DNA of 64,000 nt from Candidatus Fibrimonadaceae bacterium (lineage in GTDB: Bacteria > Fibrobacterota > Fibrobacteria > Fibrobacterales > Fibrobacteraceae). Under the pieces are notes generated by a model that was given only the letters and a program-made list of their open reading frames with translations, was not told where the DNA came from and ran no database searches. A program made the translations under genes and the position numbers. The stretch covers positions 1-64,000 of the forward strand of contig JAITFN010000047.1 of assembly GCA_031281345.1 (NCBI GenBank), in the 5' to 3' direction. The stretch's first letter is position 1; the number at the start of each line of letters is the position of its first letter. This document shows positions 26,860 through 35,635 of the stretch, in pieces.

Positions 26860-27740
26860 ATCTCGGGCTGCTTCCCCGTCAACCTAACAAAAATCTCCAC
26901 ATACTTATCCACCGTATTTTTAACCACATCGGGTGGAACTTCTGGTCCTGGATAATCTTTATTCCAATCCAAAGTCTCCAACCAATCGCGGATATACTGC
27001 TTGTCAAAGCTCTCTTGGTTTTGCCCTTCTTGATATTTTTCGGCAGGCCAATACCTTGAAGAATCCGGGGTTAAAATTTCGTCTATCAAAACGGTTTTGC
27101 CGTCTATTTCGCCGAATTCAAATTTTGTGTCTGCTAAGATTATGCCCTTGCTTGCGGCGTATTCTCTTGCTTTGCTGTAAACTTCCAAAGTTAAATCCCT
27201 GAGCGCCCCCGCTATTTTTTCTCCGACTATTGGGATTGTCTGTTCATAGGATATATTTTCATCGTGACCGGATTCAGCTTTGGTGCTTGGGGTGTAGATT
27301 GCAGGCTCTATTTTCGCGCAGAGTTTTAAACCATTTGGCAAAACGTGCCCGCAAATTTTTCCGGTTTTTTGATAGTCTTTCCAGCCAGAGCCTACTATGT
27401 AGCCTCTCGCTATGCACTCAACATCGTGTCGTTTTGCTTTTTTAACGAGCATTGAACGCCCTCGCAAATAATCGGCATTTGGTTTAAGCACGGCGGGGTA
27501 ATCTTCAACATTTGCACTAACTAAATGATTTGGCATTCCGAGTTGTTTAAACCAAAAAAGCGAAAGCTGATTCAATATTTTGCCCTTGCCCTGAATTGGC
27601 GTTGGAAGAACCACGTCAAAGGCAGAAATGCGGTCGCTTGCCACCATCAGAAAGTGCTCGCCAAGGTCGTACATATCGCGAACTTTGCCTTGGTGAAACA
27701 AGGGAACTGAGGTGATAGGAGTTTCAAATTTTAAAGACAT
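26856..27740 (-). CDS. purC: Phosphoribosylaminoimidazole-succinocarboxamide synthase
   Basis: The 294-residue protein has GKVRDMYDLGEHFLMVASDRISAFD at its start (ATP-binding strand and loop), the later VECIARGYIVGSGWKDY, and LADTKFEFGEIDGKTVLIDE, all typical of SAICAR synthetase of the longer type. It joins aspartate to CAIR in purine synthesis. No other pur gene adjoins it. The start is preceded by the TACATT box at 7 nt. Confidence 0.96.
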   Translation of the reverse strand: MSLKFETPITSVPLFHQGKVRDMYDLGEHFLMVASDRISAFDVVLPTPIQGKGKILNQLSLFWFKQLGMPNHLVSANVEDYPAVLKPNADYLRGRSMLVKKAKRHDVECIARGYIVGSGWKDYQKTGKICGHVLPNGLKLCAKIEPAIYTPSTKAESGHDENISYEQTIPIVGEKIAGALRDLTLEVYSKAREYAASKGIILADTKFEFGEIDGKTVLIDEILTPDSSRYWPAEKYQEGQNQESFDKQYIRDWLETLDWNKDYPGPEVPPDVVKNTVDKYVEIFVRLTGKQPEI

Positions 27741-27747
27741 AGAGAGA

Positions 27748-27753
27748 AATGTA
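27748..27753 (-). promoter_or_regulatory. -10-like box, leaderless start of purC
   Basis: On the minus strand ATTTTCTACATT ends 7 nt before the purC ATG. Confidence 0.45.
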
Positions 27754-27772
27754 GAAAATATGGCCTATACCC

Positions 27773-27801
27773 TTGAAATTTCGTGTGAAAATTTCTATAT
27801 T
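27773..27801 (+). promoter_or_regulatory. Promoter of the CBM48 protein gene
   Basis: TTGAAA (27773-27778), a 17-nt spacer and TATATT (27796-27801) within ATTTCTATATT. A leader of about 24 nt follows with an AAGGAGG ribosome site. This is the best-formed promoter of the window and supports reading TATATT as the -10 element. Confidence 0.65.
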
Positions 27802-27831
27802 TAGTGTGTCTTTTAAAAGGAGGCTATAATA

Positions 27832-28206
27832 ATGGCACAGAAAAAAGAAGCAAAATCAGTTAAAGCACCTGCGAAAACCGCAGCTAAAAAAGCTCCAGCA
27901 TCCAAGGCTAAGGCTGCTGCTCCCAAAACAGCATCAAAAAGCAAAGCTGCTGCTACTCGAGAAATTGAGTTCAAAGCATATTCTCCAGCTTCTGGCTCTG
28001 TTGCCGTTGCAGGTGATTTCAATGGTTGGAAACCTGTTGCTCTAAAAAAAGGCAAAAATGGAAATTGGGGCGGGAAAATCAAATTAGCTTCTGGCATTCA
28101 TCAATATAAACTTGTTTTTGATGGACAATTTTGGCAAACCGATAATGCCAATCCAGAACGCATTTCCGATGGTCATGGCGGAGAAAACAGCGTTGTAAGA
28201 GTTTAA
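27832..28206 (+). CDS. Small CBM48 (glycogen-binding) protein with Lys/Ala-rich tail
   Basis: The 124-residue protein has a Lys/Ala/Pro-rich N-terminal stretch (about residues 1-44, with AAKKAPASKAKAAAPK) like a histone-H1 tail. A CBM48/AMPK-type early set domain follows (VAVAGDFNGWKPVAL, GIHQYKLVFDG). Such domains bind glycogen or other alpha-glucans. There is no enzyme domain and no signal peptide, so it should be cytoplasmic. The strong promoter and ribosome site suggest high expression. A role in organising glycogen granules is possible but unproven. Confidence 0.88.
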   Translation: MAQKKEAKSVKAPAKTAAKKAPASKAKAAAPKTASKSKAAATREIEFKAYSPASGSVAVAGDFNGWKPVALKKGKNGNWGGKIKLASGIHQYKLVFDGQFWQTDNANPERISDGHGGENSVVRV

Positions 28207-28216
28207 ATCCCTAAAT

Positions 28217-29479
28217 ATGCCGAGCGAAAACAAAGAATACAATGTTTCTTTTGGCGATAAGGAAATAGCTTTAGCGGTAGGTCAATTTGGTTCTCCGCTT
28301 TGGATATACGACTTTGGAGTTATAGAAAAGCGTATATGGGATTTGCGTCATTTTGGCGTTATTCGATATGCACAAAAAGCGTCTCCAAACATAAACTTAT
28401 TGTCAAAAATGAGAACTGTGGGGGTGGATGTAGATGCCGTTAGCGCAGGCGAGGTTGTCCGTGCTTTGCGTGCAGGCTTTGAGCCCAAGCACATAAGATA
28501 TACCGCCGACATTTTAGACAGAGATGCGCTTGATTTAATAAAAGAACATTCAATTTCGGTTAATATAGGCAGCCCGGATATGCTTTTTCAGTTGCACGAG
28601 GCTGGTATAAATGTGCCGCTTGCAATACGCATAAACCCAGGTTTTGGGCACGGGCATTCCAACAAAGTCAATACCGGTGGCGAGCTTTCAAAACACGGTA
28701 TATGGCATAGCGACCTTCCTAGCGTTATTAAAAAAGCAGAAGAACTTGGCTTTATTGTTGAGTGTTTACATATTCACATCGGTTCCGGTTCGGATTATAT
28801 CCACTTGTCTCAGGTTGTTTCTGCAATGGAACATGCAGTTAGTGCCATTGGAGATGGGGCTAGAGAGTCTCTAAAAATAATAAGCGCAGGCGGAGGGCTC
28901 CCTATCTCTTACAAAAGAGACGAAGATTGGCACTTGGATTTGGATAAATATTACAATATTTGGGACAATGCGCGAAAAAGAATTGGGGAAAAAATTGGGC
29001 ATTATCTTCAGCTGGAAGTGGAACCTGGTCGTTATTTGGTGGCCGAGAGTTGTGTTTTGGCAACGGAAATTAGAGCTGTGAAAAAAATGGGCAAAAATCT
29101 GTTTTATTTAATAGATGCGGGTTTTTCAGATTTAATACGGCCTTCTTTTTACGGAGCCTATCACCATATTTCAATTATTCCAATGAGTGGGAAAAAAAGC
29201 AAAGAAGAGGTGGATGCCATAATCGCTGGACCTTTGTGCGAAAGCGGCGATGTTTTTACACAAGAAGAAGGCGGAGTAGTTGTTAGCCGCAAATTGCCGC
29301 TTGCCCAAGTGGGTGATTTGCTGATTATTCACGATGCTGGTGCCTATGGTTCTGCAATGAGCAGCAATTACAATTCCCGTTTGCTTGCACCAGAAATTCT
29401 GTGGGAAAAAGGCAAATTTTCGCAAATAAGAAAGCGGCAAACCTTTGAGCATTTGTTAGAGAATGAAGTTGTGGAGTAA
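28217..29479 (+). CDS. lysA: Diaminopimelate decarboxylase
   Basis: The 420-residue fold-III PLP enzyme has the PLP lysine (Lys54) in YAQKAS, HIHIGSGSDY, SAGGGLPISY, EPGRYLV and GPLCESGDVF, matching LysA. It converts meso-diaminopimelate to lysine in the last step of the pathway, which also involves dapL at the start of the window. It lies 10 nt after the CBM48 gene. Its end overlaps the next gene by 17 nt. Confidence 0.95.
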   Translation: MPSENKEYNVSFGDKEIALAVGQFGSPLWIYDFGVIEKRIWDLRHFGVIRYAQKASPNINLLSKMRTVGVDVDAVSAGEVVRALRAGFEPKHIRYTADILDRDALDLIKEHSISVNIGSPDMLFQLHEAGINVPLAIRINPGFGHGHSNKVNTGGELSKHGIWHSDLPSVIKKAEELGFIVECLHIHIGSGSDYIHLSQVVSAMEHAVSAIGDGARESLKIISAGGGLPISYKRDEDWHLDLDKYYNIWDNARKRIGEKIGHYLQLEVEPGRYLVAESCVLATEIRAVKKMGKNLFYLIDAGFSDLIRPSFYGAYHHISIIPMSGKKSKEEVDAIIAGPLCESGDVFTQEEGGVVVSRKLPLAQVGDLLIIHDAGAYGSAMSSNYNSRLLAPEILWEKGKFSQIRKRQTFEHLLENEVVE

Positions 29480-30371
29480 TGTGAAAGCATTTGTTGCGAT
29501 AATTTTTGTTGTCGTTTTTATTGCAAATGCACAGGACCGAGATTCTGCCGTTGTTGATAATGACATAAAGCCAATGCGCCTTGCTGTTATAGGTTCTGGA
29601 ATTGCTGCCTCGTACACGGCAATTTATTTTGCCCTTTTAAAAGACGGATGGTGGGATAAAGTGGAACCTTTCCGTTTTGAACCACTCCATTCAGATATGA
29701 ATTATGCCGCAAATTTAGATAAATTCGGGCATTTTTATACAGGTATTTTTATTGGCGAATTGCTTGCAATGAGCTATGACTGGGCTGGAATGAGCCCTTT
29801 TGCTTCTACGCTTTGGGCGGGCATAACGGTTGGTGCTACGCAAATTATTATAGAATTCAAAGACGGCTTTTCTCCTTATGGTTATAGCGTTTGGGATGCT
29901 ATGGCGGGCACCTTGGGCGGTTTTTACGCTATGGGAAAAATGTATATCCCTGCTATGCAATATATTGATTACAAATTTGCGTATTGGCCAAATTCAAGCG
30001 GATATTGGGACTATCATAAAGAAAAAAAAGAAACGGGAATTTGGTTTGATGATTATTATGGAGGAAACCAAACTCATTGGCTTTCTTTTAAAATTCCCCA
30101 AATATCACCTTTTGCTCTTGCCATTGGCCTTGGATTATACGATGCGTACGATCTCGGTAATCCAGAATGGGAATGGGATAAAATTCGTTATGAATACTAT
30201 ATTTCTCTTGATTATGATTTTAATGCAATTTTTCGCCCTCAAAAAACTTGGAGCAAGAATTTGATAACAATTTTGAATCATATAAAATTCCCTGCACCTG
30301 CCATTCGATTGCATCCCGGTGCTAAATTTTTCTTTTTGCACCCTTGGCAAGGGTTTTATGTGTCTTTTTAA
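29463..30371 (+). CDS. DUF2279-family exported protein
   Basis: The 302-residue protein has a signal sequence (about residues 1-23, ending ANAQ). It then has LDKFGHFYTGIFIGELLA and EFKDGFSPYGYSVWDAMAGT, which match the DUF2279 (PF10043) pattern of predicted periplasmic or outer-membrane proteins. Function is unknown. The C-terminal part is rich in Trp and Tyr. It overlaps the lysA end by 17 nt and is followed 18 nt later by hisI. Confidence 0.8.
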   Translation: MKLWSNVKAFVAIIFVVVFIANAQDRDSAVVDNDIKPMRLAVIGSGIAASYTAIYFALLKDGWWDKVEPFRFEPLHSDMNYAANLDKFGHFYTGIFIGELLAMSYDWAGMSPFASTLWAGITVGATQIIIEFKDGFSPYGYSVWDAMAGTLGGFYAMGKMYIPAMQYIDYKFAYWPNSSGYWDYHKEKKETGIWFDDYYGGNQTHWLSFKIPQISPFALAIGLGLYDAYDLGNPEWEWDKIRYEYYISLDYDFNAIFRPQKTWSKNLITILNHIKFPAPAIRLHPGAKFFFLHPWQGFYVSF

Positions 30372-30389
30372 TTTCCTAAATTGTAAAAA

Positions 30390-30719
30390 ATGGAAAACAT
30401 AAAATATAACGAGCAAGGCTTAGTTCCCGTAATTGCGCAGCACGCAGAAGACGGCACAGTGCTTATGATGGCTTGGATGAACGAAGAAGCCTTTAAGCTA
30501 ACCTTGGAGAAAGGTGAAATGGTGTTTTGGAGCCGCAGCAGGGGAGAACTTTGGCACAAGGGTGCTACCAGCGGGAATTTTTTAAAAGTAGTAAGCTGGT
30601 CGCCGGATTGTGATTTTGACTGCCTTTTGTTCAAAGTTTTGCCACAAGGAAAGGGGGTGGCTTGCCATACTGGGAAAAAAAGTTGCTTTTTCCTATTCCA
30701 AGATGTACTATTATTGTAA
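30390..30719 (+). CDS. hisI: Phosphoribosyl-AMP cyclohydrolase
   Basis: The 109-residue protein has [28 protein letters not shown], the metal-binding DCDFDC and a late [10 protein letters not shown]. These are the HisI signatures; the enzyme opens the purine ring of PR-AMP in histidine synthesis. It is the single-domain form without the HisE pyrophosphohydrolase. A weak TAAATT box ends 7 nt before the ATG. Confidence 0.95.
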   Translation: MENIKYNEQGLVPVIAQHAEDGTVLMMAWMNEEAFKLTLEKGEMVFWSRSRGELWHKGATSGNFLKVVSWSPDCDFDCLLFKVLPQGKGVACHTGKKSCFFLFQDVLLL

Positions 30720-30727
30720 ATAAAATG

Positions 30728-30762
30728 TATATTATATGTAATTAGGAGTTCTCCACACGGAG
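30728..30762 (+). promoter_or_regulatory. -10 box and possible ribosome-site hairpin before the SUMF1-domain protein
   Basis: TATATT at 30728-30733 is followed by CTCC (30751-30754), ACAC and GGAG (30759-30762). The CTCC can pair with the GGAG that serves as ribosome site for ATG 30770, so translation may be damped by this short hairpin. Confidence 0.35.
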
Positions 30763-30769
30763 GTGCATT

Positions 30770-32965
30770 ATGGGCACTAAGGCAATATTTGGAACGGCAA
30801 TGGTGGCAATCGCCGCTTTATTCTCAAATTCAATGGCGCAGGCTGATTATACAGAGGCTTTAACTGGATTAACTTCCAGCCAAAAAACTTTGGATATGGT
30901 GTACGTTAAGGGCGGAACCTACACAAGAGGGTGTTCCTCAAGTGACAATGCGTGCGAATCAACAGAAAAACCAGCACACAGCGTAACGCTCAGCGATTAT
31001 TACATAGGCAAATACGAACTTACAAATGCTCAATGGGTTGCTGTGATGGGTGGTAGCGGAACTAAGGATAACAAACCTAAAACTAACATCACTTGGTACG
31101 ATGCCGTTGAGTTTACATGCAAACTGAGCAAGCAAACCAATAGAAAATATCGCTTGGTGACCGATGCCGAATTTGAGTATGCGGCTCGTGGAGGCATAAA
31201 CAAAAACAATTTTCTCTATTCCGGTAGCAATACTGCCAATGATGTAGCGTGGACTTCTGCCAATGCTGGCGGTGGTTATACAGCAAAAGATGTGGGTACC
31301 AAAAACGCTAATACACTCGGCATATACGATCTAAGCGGTAACGTATATGAATGGACACTTGATAGTTGGGGCTGGGGAGCTACTTATAGCAGTTCCAGCG
31401 GGCTAACAAATCCACTGAACAGACCCACTGCTCACACTCAAAAGACTCGCCGTGGCGGTAGCTACGACCAACCAGCTTCGGAAAGCCGTGTTTCTGCGCA
31501 CAAAATACGTTCAATTGAGGGTAAGGATGGCTCAATAGGGCTTCGCTTGGCTCGCTCAGTAAGTGACAACGACCCTGCCGCCAAAATAGACCCTTGTGGC
31601 ATAACACAACCTTTCCCATCGGGTGCCAAAACAAATTACCGCGATGAAAGAATAGCTACAGCAGACGACGAAGCTTGGATATATGATATGGGCGAGTATA
31701 ACCCAGGCATGGGCTACGTGCTTAGGCTTTCGCCTAACGGTGCTGCAAAATACGCCATGATTATGACTTATAACGGTAACCAAATGGTTACAGATCAGGC
31801 TTCTGGTGAGTGGTTTACAATCAACGGCCAATCATTGTATATAGTACCGAGTTCTGGTGCAGCAAAAAAATACATATATCTGCCACTTTGCAGAGAACGG
31901 TGCGACAATATGTCCTTGATGCCTTCAACTGATATGCCTGGAAGGTACGAGCGTATAAAGCTCTCTGATTTTTCTGGGGCGAGCAAAGTAACTCTTCCAA
32001 CAATTTCCAGCCCTAAAACCCCCGAAGCATTAGCCCAAGCCGCTAATAAAACTAACGTTAATATGGCTAGCCCCCCAGAAACTGGACATGATACACGATT
32101 GATAGAGGGTACTACGAGAGCGTGGGTACAGGATAACGTTGCTATGAACGCTGGCGGTACACATAGATATCGTAAAGATTTTGACTCCCAATCAGATATG
32201 AGGTTCGTAGTTTGGGATGCCGCAGCCAATACCTCAACCTTGTTGGCACATGGTCCGTGGTTCACAGTTGATAGCACATTCCTGCGAGTTAGAGATCCCA
32301 ATGGTGCCACCTATGATTACCTATACAATGTAGTAGGCGATACAGTATTATATCACATATCTTTCCAATCTTATGAACCAGGTGATTTCAGGATGTTCAA
32401 AAAGATGAACGCAAGCAGTGTTCCACAATGGAAAGAGCCTACTTCTAATGATACCTACAACCAAGGTGCTTCTAAATACATTCCACCTTCTGCAAATGGT
32501 ACAATGCCGACTATTTCTTCATCTTCCAGAGCATCTAGTTCGTCTGTTGCAACGTCGCCTAGTTCATCTTCTAGAGCATCTAGTTCGTCTGCATTGTCGT
32601 CAGTATCGTCTAGCTCAAGAGCATCTAGTTCGTCTGTTACAGCAGTATCTAGCTCGTCTGTGGATGTATCGTTTAGCTCATCTTCAGAAGTGGATACATC
32701 TAGTTCATCTACTGACGATGAAACACCGATTTTGTCTCAAATTGCCACTAACAATTTGGCAGTGCAAATAAAAAATGGCGTAAATTTGCAAGTCGCAAGT
32801 GATGCATTTGTAGAAATTTACGGCATCAAAGGAAATTTAATAAAGAGGCAGAACTACAAGAGTGGCGTATATATCCTTTCATTAGCTAATTTGCCAAAGG
32901 GGATATACCTAGTTAAGGTGCAATTTGGCAGCGATATGAAAATATTGCGAGTGCCTGTTATGTAG
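30770..32965 (+). CDS. Secreted SUMF1/FGE-domain protein with Ser-rich linker and C-terminal sorting-type domain
   Basis: The 731-residue protein has a signal peptide (about residues 1-24) and a formylglycine-generating-enzyme-like domain at about 35-265 (VKGGTYTRG, TNAQWVAVMGG, WYDAVEFTCKLS, YDLSGNVYEW, RRGGSYD). The two middle segments (about 290-400 and 440-555) both contain AW-x-D and W-FT-x(6)-L and look like copies of one module. A linker of about 60 residues, mostly Ser, leads to a C-terminal beta domain (about 655-731: YLVKVQFGSDMKILRVPVM) resembling type A sorting domains of the type IX secretion system. It is probably surface-exposed; catalytic activity is doubtful. Confidence 0.85.
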   Translation: MGTKAIFGTAMVAIAALFSNSMAQADYTEALTGLTSSQKTLDMVYVKGGTYTRGCSSSDNACESTEKPAHSVTLSDYYIGKYELTNAQWVAVMGGSGTKDNKPKTNITWYDAVEFTCKLSKQTNRKYRLVTDAEFEYAARGGINKNNFLYSGSNTANDVAWTSANAGGGYTAKDVGTKNANTLGIYDLSGNVYEWTLDSWGWGATYSSSSGLTNPLNRPTAHTQKTRRGGSYDQPASESRVSAHKIRSIEGKDGSIGLRLARSVSDNDPAAKIDPCGITQPFPSGAKTNYRDERIATADDEAWIYDMGEYNPGMGYVLRLSPNGAAKYAMIMTYNGNQMVTDQASGEWFTINGQSLYIVPSSGAAKKYIYLPLCRERCDNMSLMPSTDMPGRYERIKLSDFSGASKVTLPTISSPKTPEALAQAANKTNVNMASPPETGHDTRLIEGTTRAWVQDNVAMNAGGTHRYRKDFDSQSDMRFVVWDAAANTSTLLAHGPWFTVDSTFLRVRDPNGATYDYLYNVVGDTVLYHISFQSYEPGDFRMFKKMNASSVPQWKEPTSNDTYNQGASKYIPPSANGTMPTISSSSRASSSSVATSPSSSSRASSSSALSSVSSSSRASSSSVTAVSSSSVDVSFSSSSEVDTSSSSTDDETPILSQIATNNLAVQIKNGVNLQVASDAFVEIYGIKGNLIKRQNYKSGVYILSLANLPKGIYLVKVQFGSDMKILRVPVM
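32511..32720 (+). repeat. Imperfect repeats encoding the serine-rich linker
   Basis: Units built on TCTAGTTCGTCTG and AGAGCATCTAGTTCGTCTG recur at irregular spacing and encode runs of Ser with Arg-Ala between. They lie in frame in the 30770 gene and are coding, not a CRISPR array. Confidence 0.8.
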
Positions 32966-33060
32966 GCTCAAAAATGACAAATCTTTGACATTAGTCCGAG
33001 ATTTTGTCCCAAAAATATGCTTTTTTAGGCGGAAAAATGTTTCTTTTTCTAAAAAAAATG

Positions 33061-33066
33061 TATATT
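33061..33066 (+). promoter_or_regulatory. -10 box for the ankyrin lipoprotein
   Basis: AATGTATATTTATAG contains TATATT 25 nt before ATG 33092. A TGAGG ribosome site follows. Confidence 0.45.
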
Positions 33067-33091
33067 TATAGAGAGTTTTTTTGAGGTATTT

Positions 33092-33853
33092 ATGGTAAAA
33101 AAAATAATTGCTCTTGGCTTTTGCGCTGCGGCGTTAATAGCTTGTGGTGAAAGTAAATTAGACCCAACAAATCCGGAATCCATAAGAAAGCATTATGCTA
33201 AAATGGACCCGCCGATTCAAATGAGCAACGACAAATTTGTCTCTTATGCGCTAAAAGAAGATATTACCAATATGGATATGTTTTTGACTTGTAGCAAAGA
33301 CTATCTAAACACTCCAAACGGCAGCGGAAATACAGCACTTGCTGTGGCAGTAAACAAAAAGAAAACCGCCGTGGTAAAATACCTTTTGGATAAAGGTGCA
33401 GATATCAGCGTAAAAAGCGACCAGCTTGGCTTAACCCCGCTTGAAGATGCCGCCACACGCGAAGACTCCACAGTAAATGGGATTTTCTCTATGCTCATAG
33501 AAGCTCAAAAGAAAAAAGACCCAGAGCTGCACAATGTAGGTGCCGCTTTGCACATGGCTTCTCGCTATGGTGCTCTTAAAAATGTGCAACTTCTCATTGA
33601 AAACGGTGCAAACCCAAATGCAAAAAGCTTGGAAGGTTTAACTCCGCTTCACGAGGCAGCAAAAGAAGGCAGAAAGCCCGTGGTTGAATATTTACTCTCA
33701 AAAAAAGTAGAAGTTAACCCAAGAGATAAAGACGGCTATACTCCAATGGACTGGGCAGAGGCAATGGGCTCAGGTTCAACGTTCCCAGATGTTGCTAAGG
33801 TTCTTCTAAAAGCTGGTGGCAAGCATACAGATGAATGGCGCAAAGCTTTTTAG
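33092..33853 (+). CDS. Ankyrin-repeat lipoprotein
   Basis: The 253-residue protein has a signal with lipobox LIAC (Cys near residue 18). It then has four or five ankyrin repeats, for example GNTALAVAVNKKKTAVVKYL, GAALHMASRYGALKNVQLLI and GLTPLHEAAKEGRKPVVEYL. It is predicted to be anchored in a membrane and to bind proteins through the repeats; the partner is unknown. It converges with queG, and the stop codons overlap by 4 nt. Confidence 0.88.
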   Translation: MVKKIIALGFCAAALIACGESKLDPTNPESIRKHYAKMDPPIQMSNDKFVSYALKEDITNMDMFLTCSKDYLNTPNGSGNTALAVAVNKKKTAVVKYLLDKGADISVKSDQLGLTPLEDAATREDSTVNGIFSMLIEAQKKKDPELHNVGAALHMASRYGALKNVQLLIENGANPNAKSLEGLTPLHEAAKEGRKPVVEYLLSKKVEVNPRDKDGYTPMDWAEAMGSGSTFPDVAKVLLKAGGKHTDEWRKAF

Positions 33854-34659
33854 ATTTGTTTAAAATTTTCAGTATTTCTTTTTAATCTCTTAGTCCCCGT
33901 TCTCCAGAGCGGGGTTTCTTTTATTGTCTTTTTTTTCCATTCATTTTCTTCAAAGGCAAAATAAGGCTCTGTTTCTACTAAATGCCTTGCATTGTAAGGG
34001 CAAACTCTTTGGCAAATATCGCAGCCAAAAATGCTGTGTTTTGCCCACTTTTTTTGCTCCTCGTTAAAATCGCCTTTATGTTCAATTGTTAAATAGCTTG
34101 CGCATTTGCGAGCATCCAAAAAGCCATCTTCTGTTAGAGCTTTGTTGGGGCAGGCATCTATGCACTTTCTGCATTTATCGCATTTAGTTGAGAGTTGGGA
34201 GTTGTTTTGTGTTTTTAGTTCTCCGTTGAATAATACTCCTCCTATAAAAAAGGCACTGCCGAATTTTGGATTTATCAGCATCGTGTTTTTGCCTATAAAA
34301 CCCAGCCCAGCCATTGCCGCAAGCTCTCTTTCTGCAATGGGCAAAGAATCCACAAAAGGCTCTCCTTCAACTTGCTTCGCTAATTCTTTTAATATACTTA
34401 TGTGATAATCCCTGCCGTGAGCATAGGCTGCTATGGGTTCGTGTTTTTTTTGCAAAGGGCGAGGATATTTCCAAAGTGCAATCCAAACGGCATTGTAGGT
34501 TTTTCCGTTGAAATTTGCTGGATGCTTTCTCACTTCTGCCGTGTTTGCCATCCAAGTCATATCTGCGTTAAAGCCATTGTTTAGCCAGTGTTCCAAATTT
34601 GCACTGTGCGGCAATGTTTTTGGCAGGGCAATGGTGGCGCTAGCCAAGCACTGGGTCAT
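33850..34659 (-). CDS. queG: Epoxyqueuosine reductase
   Basis: The protein has PIAERELAAMAGLGFIGKNT, then two ferredoxin-type cysteine sets (CDKCRKCIDACPNKAL and CDICQRVCPYN), as in QueG. This is the cobalamin-dependent enzyme of the last step of queuosine synthesis in tRNA. The frame is open to an ATG at 34725, but ATG at 34659 forms an ATGA overlap with the pdxA stop and is preferred, giving 269 residues. That is shorter than typical QueG (about 340-380): the C-terminal HEAT-like region is missing, as in other short forms. Confidence 0.9.
   Translation of the reverse strand: MTQCLASATIALPKTLPHSANLEHWLNNGFNADMTWMANTAEVRKHPANFNGKTYNAVWIALWKYPRPLQKKHEPIAAYAHGRDYHISILKELAKQVEGEPFVDSLPIAERELAAMAGLGFIGKNTMLINPKFGSAFFIGGVLFNGELKTQNNSQLSTKCDKCRKCIDACPNKALTEDGFLDARKCASYLTIEHKGDFNEEQKKWAKHSIFGCDICQRVCPYNARHLVETEPYFAFEENEWKKKTIKETPLWRTGTKRLKRNTENFKQI
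33895..33923 (+). terminator. Terminator of the ankyrin gene inside the queG 3' end
   Basis: CCCCG (33895-33899) pairs with CGGGG (33910-33914), followed by TTTCTTTT. It would stop plus-strand transcription, yet the same bases are the last codons of queG on the other strand. Confidence 0.6.
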
Positions 34660-35624
34660 AGAGCTAGTTTGTCGGCGAGCAATAGGGCATCTTTTAGCGA
34701 GCCATAGTCCGCTTTGTTTTGCCAAGCTATATCAAAGCCGGTTCCGTGGTCAACACTTGTGCGCAAAACACGCAGCCCAAGCGTGGTGTTTACACCACTG
34801 ACTAATTTTTTACCCAAATTAAATGCAAGAGTTTTGGTCACAATATGCCCTTGGTCGTGATACATTGCAATAACTCCATCGTATATGCCACTGTGCAACT
34901 GGGGAAAAACAACATCGGCTGGGAGAGGTCCAATTGCATTTATTTTCATTGAGCGAAGTTTTTTTACAGCGGGCATAATACTGAGCATTTCTTCTTTGCC
35001 AAATAAGCCATTTTCGCCCGCGTGCGGATTTATTCCGGCAACGCCTATTTTTGGATTTTTTATTCCTTTTGATTTTTGCAAAAATTCGTTTAACAAGCGA
35101 CCTACTTTCACAATTCTCTCAGGCTTTGCTTTTTTTATTGAATCTGCCAAAGAAACATGAGTGCTAACGTGAGCAACCACCCAGTCTCCGTGAACAAGGG
35201 CAAGCACAGGTTCTTTGTCGCCGCACATTTCACCTATAAATTCCGTGTGTCCCTGAAATTTCGGAATGGTTTTTTCCACCGCCTCTTTGCAGAGGGGTGC
35301 CGTTACCATAGCAGCAGCATGGCCTGCCTTCACCCATTCAACTGCTTGCCTAACCCAAGCAATGCTTGCGGCTCCAGCTTCTTTTGAAACCTTACCAGGT
35401 TCTATCTTTCCGTCAAATTCTTCGCTTGCCGCGCAAAACGGAACTCCGCCTTTTATTATTGTGCTTGAAATGCCGAGTTTTTTTCTGCATTTTTCAAGAA
35501 TTGTAATATCCCCAACCAAGGCAACCGGATGTTTGATTTTTGGCAAATTTGCCATAAGTTTCAAACAAATTTCCGGACCTATTCCGTTTGGGTCTCCAAT
35601 GGTTATGAGTATAGGTTTTTTCAT
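34656..35624 (-). CDS. pdxA: 4-hydroxythreonine-4-phosphate dehydrogenase
   Basis: The 322-residue protein has ITIGDPNGIGPEICLK, the metal-binding region FQGHTEFIGEMCG, GINPHAGENGLFGKEE and AMYHDQGHI, diagnostic of PdxA. It oxidises 4-phosphohydroxy-threonine in the DXP-dependent pyridoxal phosphate pathway. It lies between scpB (11 nt upstream) and queG (4-nt overlap) in one minus-strand operon. Confidence 0.96.
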   Translation of the reverse strand: MKKPILITIGDPNGIGPEICLKLMANLPKIKHPVALVGDITILEKCRKKLGISSTIIKGGVPFCAASEEFDGKIEPGKVSKEAGAASIAWVRQAVEWVKAGHAAAMVTAPLCKEAVEKTIPKFQGHTEFIGEMCGDKEPVLALVHGDWVVAHVSTHVSLADSIKKAKPERIVKVGRLLNEFLQKSKGIKNPKIGVAGINPHAGENGLFGKEEMLSIMPAVKKLRSMKINAIGPLPADVVFPQLHSGIYDGVIAMYHDQGHIVTKTLAFNLGKKLVSGVNTTLGLRVLRTSVDHGTGFDIAWQNKADYGSLKDALLLADKLAL

Positions 35625-35635
35625 AATATTTTTCG

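Noticed and set aside
32511-32720. Repeated short units suggesting a CRISPR-like array
   Set aside because: Units are irregular, lack unique spacers and encode the serine-rich linker in frame.
34657-34725. Longer queG start at 34725
   Set aside because: It would overlap pdxA by 70 nt; ATG 34659 gives the usual 4-nt overlap and the family match begins after it.
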